5,414 nt of DNA, taken from Limisphaerales bacterium (GTDB taxonomy: Bacteria; Verrucomicrobiota; Verrucomicrobiia; Limisphaerales; UBA11358). The notes below the pieces were generated by a model. It had not been told where the DNA came from and ran no database searches. It was given only the letters and a program-made list of their open reading frames with translations. The first letter of the stretch is position 1. The number at the start of each line of letters is the position of its first letter. Below, in pieces: positions 1 through 5,414 of the stretch. A program made the position numbers and the translations under genes. The stretch covers positions 1-5,414 of the forward strand of contig DAIDJC010000216.1 in the NCBI GenBank assembly GCA_027451565.1. The letters are read 5' to 3'.

Positions 1-159
1 AAATTGACTTGAGGGACACTACACTAGTGAAATCGCGAAGGTTTTCGCCGGTTTCCAGAAGTATTTATATAGCCATAAAAGGGTCACGCTATAGTCTGGA
101 CCGAAATGGGCTTGGATGGTCGGAATAGAGTATCCGTGTCAGCAACCCCGTCTGGTGAG

Positions 160-182
160 GCAGTCTGGCTGTGATAGACTGC
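160..182. repeat. Small inverted repeat (7-bp stem, 9-nt loop)
   Basis: GCAGTCT at 160-166 is the exact reverse complement of AGACTGC at 176-182, and a further G-T wobble pair could extend the stem outwards. No T-run follows on either strand, so it does not look like an intrinsic terminator. It lies about 50 bases from the second hairpin in the same gene-free leader. It could be an operator, a transcript hairpin, part of a dispersed repeat, or chance. Confidence 0.4.
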
Positions 183-230
183 TGGGATTTCAGGGGATTT
201 TGAGGTGAGCGGCTTTCCAATCGGCGGCAC

Positions 231-247
231 GTCTCCACGATGGAGAC
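231..247. repeat. Perfect hairpin, GTCTCCA-CGA-TGGAGAC
   Basis: GTCTCCA at 231-237 pairs exactly with TGGAGAC at 241-247 across a 3-base loop. No T-run follows, so a terminator is unlikely. The surrounding bases (about 205-270) read on the minus strand in overlapping frames as short strings such as RRLESR and AADWKA. From memory these resemble translations of intergenic dispersed repeats in some Verrucomicrobia. That resemblance is a recollection and was not checked. Confidence 0.45.
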
Positions 248-680
248 AAGAACCTTTCGCGTTGGGCCGGGCTTAATCTTTTCCGGACGATTTGAGTCTG
301 CATCCCGCCAGAACGCCATGCCTGGCCGCCCACGGCCTGGAACGGGTTCACGAATTCGCAGGCTGGCATCCCGATAACGTAAAAGAATTGGTTCAAAATG
401 AAAAAACCACCGGAGACCCACGAAGGTCAGTTTCAATTATGCGAGTGGCTGTCTTGTCTCAAATTAAGCCAGCTTTCCCTGCTGAAGTAACGTGGTATTT
501 GAAATGCCGGGGATAATCCAAATCGCCGGGCTTGAAAATCCCCCGAATGGAAGCAGTCCCCTATTAAAGGATTGCATGCGCAAGCTGAATCCGCAGGTGA
601 GAACAATGGAAAGCCATTTTCAGCCTTATTTTGTGGTGTAAGAGGTTTGAATGGCATGATTTCCGCTCGATTTGGGCCAG

Positions 681-2024
681 ATGAGACGTTATTGGAACAA
701 GTCGAGCCGTGCCCAAAGCGCTTTTGCTTCATGTTTGTTGGGTATGCTGGGCTTTTCAAGGGTTGCCCTCGGCAACGGGATTTACGGAAACGGCGTTGGA
801 GCGGAGTCCATGGCCATGGCCGGGGCTGAGGTGGCATGGTCCAAGGATCCACTGACTGCCATGACCGCCAATCCTGCGGGGCTGGGGTTCTTGGACAAAC
901 CCGAAGCCGTTTTGGGCGCTGAGGGCGACGCCCTCTCCGGGACGTTTTCCAAAACCGGATCCGGCGGCCCTCTCACAGACCGGTTTATGGCGGCGCCTGA
1001 AGGGGCCATTGGCTATCCGCTTAAAGGAATTCCATTAAAACTGGGATTATCGGTGGCGCCTGAATCCGGGTTGGTGGCAGACTGGCATTATCAGGATCCA
1101 TCTGGTGGTTTGGGGGGAATTCAATATGGAAACCAGGAGGATAAATCATCCATCATTTTGATAAGAACCGCCTTGGGGGCGGCATGGACCATCACTCCCA
1201 AACTCTCCATCGGGGCCAGTATTGGATTGCTTTACAATGAAAATGACATGGTCACGCCCTATGTTTTTCAAAATCTCCAGCCTGCCAGCGTGAATGGCGC
1301 CAAAACTCTTTTAAACCTTCATACCACGGGGTTCGGCGGAGATGGCACGGTGGGAATGATTTACAAGGCCACACCTGATTTGCAATTCGGAGCCTTTTAT
1401 CAAAGCCCGTCAGTCATCAATTCCTCGGGCGACGCCACAGGTGATCCTTACGCGCAATTTCCCCCCACACCCCCGGGGCCGCTCGCATTTCATTATAACG
1501 CAGAGGTGAAAAACCAGTTTCCCCAAAATGCCAGCCTGGGTCTTTCCTGGCAGTGCCTCTCGCGGCTTCGCCTGGCTGTTCAGTTGGACTGGATTGACTG
1601 GGCGGACTCTTTCAACACACTGCATGCGAGCTTCAGCAGCGGGGACAACCCATCTGTCAATAAGGTCCTGGGGTCCTCCTTCAGGGACAGCATTCCGTTG
1701 AACTGGTCCAGCTCGCTGGTATATCGCGCAGGGATGGAATTTGCCGTTACGGACCATTTCAAGTTGATGATGGGTTATGCCTATGGCAAAAGCCCGGTGC
1801 CGGATTCCACCCTCTCGCCGATGACGGCGGCCATTTCTGAAAACACCCTTTGCGCCGGGATGGGCTATTCACGGGGCGCCTACTTCGTGGACCTGGCCTA
1901 TCAATATGACCTGCCTGCCAGCCAGACCGTGGGACAAAGCGGGCTTCTCTCCGGGGAATACTCCAACAGCTCCGTGCAAATCTCCGCCCAAGCGCTGGCC
2001 CTGTCGTTGGGCATGACATTTTGA
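681..2024 (+). CDS. FadL/TodX-family outer-membrane transport protein
   Basis: A 447-residue outer-membrane beta-barrel of the OMPP1/FadL/TodX family, which carries long-chain fatty acids, aromatic hydrocarbons or other lipophilic compounds across the outer membrane. Residues 1-31 form a Sec signal peptide: a basic start (MRRYWNK), a hydrophobic core near 13-26, and a likely cut after ALG at 29-31. The mature N-terminus has the family signature: GVGAESMAMAGA at 38-49, then NPAGL at 64-68. The body alternates like beta strands. GYAYGKSPVPDS (365-376) and the late AYQYDLP stretch match the family's C-terminal strands. The protein ends in phenylalanine (GMTF), typical of BAM-assembled barrels. 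A proline-rich loop lies at 260-267 (FPPTPPGP). Length is close to E. coli FadL. I chose ATG 681 because it gives a compact signal peptide; TTG 672 is possible, and an in-frame TGA at 657 blocks earlier starts. No clear Shine-Dalgarno is visible. Family assignment is firm, but the substrate cannot be read from sequence. Confidence 0.92.
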   Translation: MRRYWNKSSRAQSAFASCLLGMLGFSRVALGNGIYGNGVGAESMAMAGAEVAWSKDPLTAMTANPAGLGFLDKPEAVLGAEGDALSGTFSKTGSGGPLTDRFMAAPEGAIGYPLKGIPLKLGLSVAPESGLVADWHYQDPSGGLGGIQYGNQEDKSSIILIRTALGAAWTITPKLSIGASIGLLYNENDMVTPYVFQNLQPASVNGAKTLLNLHTTGFGGDGTVGMIYKATPDLQFGAFYQSPSVINSSGDATGDPYAQFPPTPPGPLAFHYNAEVKNQFPQNASLGLSWQCLSRLRLAVQLDWIDWADSFNTLHASFSSGDNPSVNKVLGSSFRDSIPLNWSSSLVYRAGMEFAVTDHFKLMMGYAYGKSPVPDSTLSPMTAAISENTLCAGMGYSRGAYFVDLAYQYDLPASQTVGQSGLLSGEYSNSSVQISAQALALSLGMTF

Positions 2025-2029
2025 CCATG
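2022..2029 (+). promoter_or_regulatory. Stop-start junction suggesting translational coupling
   Basis: The stop TGA of the FadL-family gene (2022-2024) is followed by CC and then the ATG (2027-2029) of the histidine kinase. No purine-rich ribosome site stands before the ATG. Re-initiation by ribosomes finishing the upstream gene is therefore the likely mode of translation. A TTG at 2021, overlapping the stop, is an alternative start that would add two residues. Confidence 0.6.
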
Positions 2030-3523
2030 GCCAGGATTGACGCCAATACTTTGTCCCAAACCCCGCCAAAGGGCGCCATCCGCGCCAATAGGCTGGAGCA
2101 AATCGGATGCTGGCTGGACCGCACCATTCCACCCGAACTCACAGCCACTGCTGAAAGCCACCGTCGAGCCAGGCTCATCACCCGGTTTGGAATCATGGGC
2201 GGGATTTTCGGCCTGGTTTACGCCATTTTTTACTACCTGATAGGCCACGTTTGGGGTGCCTTGATTGTCCTTGTTTGCAGTGCCGCCGTGGTGCTTACAC
2301 CTGTGGTGATGCGAATCACAAAGTCCGTCTCGCTGGCGGGACATTTTTTTTCGTTGATTCTCACCCTTGGATTTCTGGCGTTGTGCTTTGTGGAGGGCGG
2401 CGTGCGTGGTCATTCCATTGCCTGGCTGGCCAGTATTCCGCTCTGCACCCTTCTCATACTGGGAAAGAGGGAATCGTTTTGGTGGTCTGCCGCCTCCATG
2501 GGGGCTTGCGGCCTGATAGTGGGTTTTGATTTATGCGGCAAAACCCTGCCCTGCACCTACGATCCCAAGTGGAATTCGCTGGTCAACGCCGCCGGTTACC
2601 TGGGCCTCATTCTTTTCCTGTTTATTTTGGGTTTGATATTTGAATTTGGACGCGCGCAGGCGGCAGAACGGATGCAAAAAGCGCTTGGCGACCTGGCTGC
2701 CTCGAACGAACGGCTGGTTCATATGAACCTTGAAAAGGATGAATTCATGGGAATTGCAGCCCATGACCTCAAAAACCCGCTCACCGCCATCCTCGGCAAC
2801 GCGGAATTGATGCGCATGAACAGCAACCCCCAGTTGATCGCCCGCTGCAATGACACCATCATCCTGGCAGCCAGCCGCATGCGCGACCTGATTGTGACAC
2901 TTCTGGATTCCAACGCCATTGAACAGGGCAAATACGTCTCAAAAATTGAAAAAATTGACCTCAACGAAGTGGTGGCCCAATGCGTGGAAAGCAATCGCGC
3001 TGCGGCGGATCGCAAGCAGATATTGATGCGCGTGGGCATTTCAGAAAGCCCATGCGTTCTGGCCGACCGCGCCGCAACAATGCAGGTGATGGACAACCTG
3101 ATTTCAAACGCGCTAAAATTCTCACCTCCACAAACCACCGTTCACATTCACACGCTGCCCGAGACCAGTCATGTGCTGGCATCGGTCAGGGATGAAGGGC
3201 CTGGCATCAATGATGAGGATCAAAAGAAATTGTTTGGAAAATTCTGCCGGCTCACAGCGCGTCCGACCGGGGGTGAATCCTCCAATGGCCTGGGCTTGTC
3301 CATTGTCAAAAAACTAGTGGAGGCCATGCAGGGCACAATCACCTGCCAAAGCACGGCGGGCATGGGCGCCACATTTCTGGTGCGCCTACCCATCGCGGTG
3401 TCTCATGATTCAGGGCCCCCAACCGGTGAAAACCTGGCCAAGGAAACCCGCCCGGATAGATCACCAGGCCCAGCCAAAAGCAGCCAGAAAGAAGACTCCC
3501 GAGCGATCTTGCGCGATCATTGA
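2027..3523 (+). CDS. Six-TM membrane sensor histidine kinase (orphan)
   Basis: A 498-residue sensor kinase that would autophosphorylate on histidine and pass the phosphate to an unidentified response regulator. After a soluble N-terminus (1-50), six hydrophobic helices are predicted near 52-73, 76-95, 103-122, 129-145, 150-168 and 185-207. Basic residues before TM1, between TM2 and TM3, and after TM4 fit both ends being cytoplasmic. All predicted periplasmic loops are short. A helical linker (about 209-238) leads to the HisKA domain, EFMGIAAHDLKNPL, with phospho-acceptor His246. The HATPase_c domain shows the N box DNLISNALKFS (356-366, key Asn361), G1 DEGPGI (389-394), F box LFGKF (402-406), G2 NGLGLS (420-425) and a final GMGATFLVRLP. 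All catalytic motifs look intact. HAMP, PAS and receiver domains are not visible. The last 40 or so residues are a polar, proline- and serine-rich tail beyond the usual end. The start is two bases after the FadL-family gene, implying co-expression. The signal is unknown. Confidence 0.93.
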   Translation: MARIDANTLSQTPPKGAIRANRLEQIGCWLDRTIPPELTATAESHRRARLITRFGIMGGIFGLVYAIFYYLIGHVWGALIVLVCSAAVVLTPVVMRITKSVSLAGHFFSLILTLGFLALCFVEGGVRGHSIAWLASIPLCTLLILGKRESFWWSAASMGACGLIVGFDLCGKTLPCTYDPKWNSLVNAAGYLGLILFLFILGLIFEFGRAQAAERMQKALGDLAASNERLVHMNLEKDEFMGIAAHDLKNPLTAILGNAELMRMNSNPQLIARCNDTIILAASRMRDLIVTLLDSNAIEQGKYVSKIEKIDLNEVVAQCVESNRAAADRKQILMRVGISESPCVLADRAATMQVMDNLISNALKFSPPQTTVHIHTLPETSHVLASVRDEGPGINDEDQKKLFGKFCRLTARPTGGESSNGLGLSIVKKLVEAMQGTITCQSTAGMGATFLVRLPIAVSHDSGPPTGENLAKETRPDRSPGPAKSSQKEDSRAILRDH

Positions 3524-3790
3524 TTCCCCGGTCATCCGGCTGCGTTTCAATTTTTTATTGAAAAAAACTCGCGAAGGTAAATACGGCCTTGGAGACTGTC
3601 TGATAATTCGGAAGGATTCTGTTTTCGTGCCCAAGCCGGTCTGGCCAGGAGCGACCAGGGAGCATACACCCGCGGGTCTGCGCCGGCAGCTCCGCATTGC
3701 CCAAGGCCAAAATCCCCAGTCGCAGCACCCTTCCCAATTTTCAACCAGGCTCTTAAACAGCAATTGGCAGCTTTGCAGGGAAAGAGCGGA
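3524..3790. other. Convergent intergenic gap
   Basis: This 267-base space lies between the 3' ends of the kinase gene (plus) and the second permease gene (minus). Stop codons are scarce, so frames stay open in several directions at once, but none has a recognisable motif or a credible start, and they compete with each other. The only structure worth naming is the AT-rich inverted repeat at 3545-3563. A weaker GC-containing hairpin at 3636-3658 has no T-run. Transcription from both sides should stop somewhere here. Confidence 0.6.
3545..3563. terminator. Possible bidirectional terminator, AT-rich
   Basis: TTTCAAT (3545-3551) and ATTGAAA (3557-3563) form a 7-bp stem around a T-rich loop. The sequence continues into As on the plus strand, giving a T-run on the minus strand upstream of the stem. 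It sits 22 bases after the kinase stop. The preceding CCGG-TCAT-CCGG (3528-3539) could form a small GC stem ahead of the T6 run at 3551-3556 for plus-strand transcripts. Neither is a classical strong GC-rich terminator, so the call rests mostly on position between convergent genes. Confidence 0.3.
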
Positions 3791-4597
3791 TCATGAACTC
3801 GCGCTGGTGTAATGGCGGAGCGAAAATTTCCAGAACCGACTGGATATAAAAAACCAGAGGCCGGCCAAGACCAGCAAGAGCACCCAGGCTTCCGGGGAAA
3901 CCCATTTCTCGGCAAGAATCCGCACCGGCACATTGGATACCAGCAACACCGGCAGGGCAAAGGTGAAGAAAGCCTTGAACAACCCCCTGAAAGCTTCATC
4001 GGGCATTCGGGCAATGTTGAAAAGATTGTAATAGCCCCAAACGATGCCCTGTGCGCGAACAGTCCAGAAACTGATGGAGGCCAGGATAAACATGAGCGAA
4101 TAATGGATGGCCACACCCACCAGGCACAGGATTCCAAAGCCGCAACATTCCGCCAGGCTGGGATGGAGGGCCAGTTTACGGGCGGCATAAGCCATGACAC
4201 AACCCGCCAGGAGCGCATTGACAAATGCGCCAAGGTCCACCACCCGCGTGGAAACGATGAACCGCGTGTTCACCGGCAGCGCCAATAAGAAATCCATTTT
4301 ACCGGTCCGCACCAATTCAGAGAGGTTGGTGCAATTGGTCAGGAAAAGGGCTTGATACAGTTGCTGGATGAAATTGCTGGCGCCGACCAGCAACACCATT
4401 TGCCATTGTGTCCATGTGCCAACAGAGGTCGTTTGGGCAAAAACCACGCCTACGAAGCATAACTGGAGGGCAAACCATAGCGCTTCGACAATGATCCACA
4501 GGATGAAATTACCCTTGAAGGACATCTCCCGGGCCACTGAATTTCTCCACAGCGCGCTGTAAATCCGCCAATAACGGGTGAGTTGCATGATGGTCAT
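3791..4597 (-). CDS. ABC-2 type permease, COG3694/DUF990-like
   Basis: A 268-residue integral inner-membrane protein, second of two permeases of a probable ABC exporter. Hydrophobic segments fall near 31-53, 66-88, 117-138, 153-177, 210-227 and 236-252. A cytoplasmic coupling-type motif ELVRTGKMDFLLALPVN (94-110) has the form seen in this family (charged residue, G, x, hydrophobic D, LL, x, P). The carboxyl end SLRHYTSASS matches the usual family ending. The substrate is unknown; relatives are annotated as generic ABC-2 exporters, some linked to drug or lipid export. I start at ATG 4597 (reading down), because it overlaps the upstream permease's TGA as ATGA and gives the normal family length. 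An in-frame ATG three codons later (4588) is also plausible, with a GGCGG upstream. A longer in-frame start at 4699 would add 34 residues that lie entirely within the upstream gene and look non-native. Its partner ATPase is not in the window. Confidence 0.88.
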   Translation of the reverse strand: MTIMQLTRYWRIYSALWRNSVAREMSFKGNFILWIIVEALWFALQLCFVGVVFAQTTSVGTWTQWQMVLLVGASNFIQQLYQALFLTNCTNLSELVRTGKMDFLLALPVNTRFIVSTRVVDLGAFVNALLAGCVMAYAARKLALHPSLAECCGFGILCLVGVAIHYSLMFILASISFWTVRAQGIVWGYYNLFNIARMPDEAFRGLFKAFFTFALPVLLVSNVPVRILAEKWVSPEAWVLLLVLAGLWFFISSRFWKFSLRHYTSASS

Positions 4598-4610
4598 CCG
4601 CCAAAGGCGG
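4594..4610 (-). promoter_or_regulatory. ATGA gene overlap preceded by perfect palindrome
   Basis: On the minus strand the last codons of the first permease read CCGCCTTTGGCGG (4610-4598), a perfect 5-bp inverted repeat with a TTT loop. It abuts ATGA (4597-4594), in which the start of the second permease overlaps the stop of the first. The stem could hide or mark the start region, consistent with coupled translation. Because it encodes the C-terminal Ala-Phe-Gly-Gly, part of the symmetry may simply reflect coding. Confidence 0.45.
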
Positions 4611-5400
4611 AATATTTTTTTATACCCCGGCTCCACATCCAACGGGCGCCCAGATAACCCAATGTCACCCAGCCTGCCTGAAGGGCCAAGCCCATCCACA
4701 TGGCCTGGCCGGTCACCTTGCCCATGTAAACGCCCACGGGAAAATAGAGGAGATAGGGAAAAGGGGTGAACATCAAGCCATGCAGAAGCGGCTTGGGCAG
4801 CAAGGCCAGCGGAAACAAGTGGCCGCTCGCCAGGTATTCAAAAGCGAAGAGGATGAAAATGAAGGTGGAAATCTCCAGGAGCCAGAATGCCAGCATGGCC
4901 ATGGAATAAGACATGAAAAACTGCAATAGCGCCGTGAGCAGCACGCTGGCAAGAAACACAAAAAAAGACGGATACCCGGCGGGCGCCGCGCAATAGCCAT
5001 GAAAACAAGCCAGAAAAACACCGAGCGGAAAAACCGCCACCATCATGAAGGCCATCCTTCCCGAGAAAAACAGGCCCAGGCGATACCATAAATAATCAAT
5101 GGGCTTGAGCAAAAACTGGCTGATATTGCCCTCCCGGATATCCGCCGCAATTTGCCAGTCATCCTCATTCACCGCGGTCAACACATCCACAACCGCAACC
5201 AGCATGTAATAAAAAATCATTTCAGCCTCGGTGAACCCATTGTCCGGGGCATGGCCTGCCGCATTTCCATAAATTGTCCTCCAAAGCGAGACCATGGCAA
5301 AAAGAGGAATGAAACTGAACAAGGTCCGCGTCAGGTAATTGAAGCGGTAGGTCAGGTTGCTCTGCAATCCAATCCCAACAACGTGCCAGTATTTTTTCAT
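4594..5400 (-). CDS. ABC-2 type permease, COG4587-like
   Basis: A 268-residue integral inner-membrane protein, first of the permease pair. The N-terminus MKKYWHVVGIGLQSNLTYR is a short amphipathic/basic segment before the first helix, as is common in COG4587 members. Hydrophobic segments lie near 26-44, 62-77, 113-133, 145-167, 168-188 and 233-253. The cytoplasmic motif DIREGNISQFLLKPID (87-102) parallels the corresponding motif in the partner permease, which supports a heterodimeric channel. FPYLLYFPVGVYMGK (214-228) and the ending RGIKKYSAFGG are family-typical. In known loci this pair follows a COG4586-type ATPase gene, so that gene is predicted just outside the window, upstream on the minus strand. 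Only 14 bases precede the ATG here; they show no Shine-Dalgarno and may include the upstream gene's stop (TGA at 5410-5408 or TAG at 5403-5401). The substrate is unknown and the operon promoter is not in view. Confidence 0.9.
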   Translation of the reverse strand: MKKYWHVVGIGLQSNLTYRFNYLTRTLFSFIPLFAMVSLWRTIYGNAAGHAPDNGFTEAEMIFYYMLVAVVDVLTAVNEDDWQIAADIREGNISQFLLKPIDYLWYRLGLFFSGRMAFMMVAVFPLGVFLACFHGYCAAPAGYPSFFVFLASVLLTALLQFFMSYSMAMLAFWLLEISTFIFILFAFEYLASGHLFPLALLPKPLLHGLMFTPFPYLLYFPVGVYMGKVTGQAMWMGLALQAGWVTLGYLGARWMWSRGIKKYSAFGG

Positions 5401-5414
5401 CTAATAATCATGAA

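Larger units (their letters stand above)
1..680. other. Long leader region without a convincing gene
   Basis: This stretch precedes the FadL-family gene. Several short frames are open on both strands, but none resembles a protein family I recognise, and the larger ones overlap each other on opposite strands. A plus-strand frame is open from the window edge to a TAG at 126-128 (about 41 codons). It could be the tail of an upstream gene, but it shows no recognisable motif. The region contains two perfect hairpins (160-182 and 231-247) and a tandem GGGATTT at 184-190 and 194-200. I could not place a sigma70-type promoter with proper spacing. The best fragments, TTGACT at 4-9, TATAGT at 90-95 and TTGAAA at 532-537, have no well-spaced partners. 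The promoter for the downstream two-gene unit should nevertheless lie in this stretch, because an upstream gene on the same strand is not evident. Confidence 0.6.

Noticed and set aside
33..42. TCGCGAAGGT repeated at 3569-3578
   Set aside because: Several 10-base matches are expected by chance within 5.4 kb, and the flanks do not extend the match.
3..128. Partial plus-strand frame from the window edge, as the tail of an upstream gene
   Set aside because: About 41 codons are open, but the translation shows no family signature and neighbouring DNA looks intergenic. It cannot be judged without the sequence before position 1.
89..436. A 115-residue minus-strand open frame in the leader
   Set aside because: It overlaps other open frames, has no motif and an implausible Arg/Pro-rich composition. 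It is more likely intergenic or repeat-derived than a gene.
494..509. Sigma54-like promoter, TGG-N10-GC spacing
   Set aside because: Only the GG and GC dinucleotides match; the surrounding consensus (TTGC core) is poor. Such a match is expected by chance in a window this size.
292..516. A 74-residue plus-strand open frame starting at TTG
   Set aside because: It has a weak start, no ribosome site and no recognisable domain. The stretch EFAGWHPDNVKELVQ looks protein-like but is too short to support a call.
3636..3658. GC-containing hairpin as a terminator for the permease operon
   Set aside because: The stem needs a G-U pair on the minus strand and no T-run follows it.
3547..4233. A 228-residue minus-strand open frame overlapping the permease in another frame
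   Set aside because: Most of it lies inside the permease gene in the wrong frame and has no family features. The part in the intergenic gap alone shows no recognisable motif.
3812..4288. A 158-residue plus-strand open frame opposite the second permease
   Set aside because: It is very polar and rich in His, Gln and Gly, the expected antisense shadow of a hydrophobic membrane protein. The permease on the other strand has clear family motifs.

Overview
The window looks like chromosomal DNA from a Gram-negative (diderm) bacterium. One gene encodes an outer-membrane beta-barrel with a signal peptide and a C-terminal phenylalanine. Base composition is moderately GC-rich by eye, and Shine-Dalgarno sequences are poor or absent before every start. 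A verrucomicrobial (PVC-group) host is my guess from general style and from possible dispersed-repeat remnants in the leader. The sequence does not prove that assignment.

Layout. Positions 1-680 hold no convincing gene, only two small perfect hairpins and some short repeats. Then come two plus-strand genes arranged as a tight unit. The first (681-2024) is a FadL/TodX-family outer-membrane transporter for hydrophobic compounds. The second (2027-3523) is a membrane-bound sensor histidine kinase with six predicted transmembrane helices and no evident response regulator. Only two bases separate the stop of the first from the ATG of the second, so they are probably co-transcribed and translationally coupled. 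Positions 3524-3790 form a convergent intergenic gap. On the minus strand, two ABC-2 type permease genes overlap by four bases (ATGA): 5400-4594 (COG4587-like), then 4597-3791 (COG3694/DUF990-like). Together they would form the membrane channel of an ABC exporter. Its ATPase is not in the window and would be expected just beyond position 5414.

How the genes may work together. The FadL-like barrel would admit lipophilic molecules through the outer membrane. The co-encoded kinase has only short predicted periplasmic loops and could sense membrane state or a membrane-partitioned ligand. That pairing suggests a lipophile uptake-and-sensing module, which is inference. The convergent ABC permeases look like an independent operon. 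I found no CRISPR array, tRNA, rRNA, transposase or other mobile gene. I see no clear case for a wholly new system; the most distinctive feature is the coupled FadL-kinase pair.
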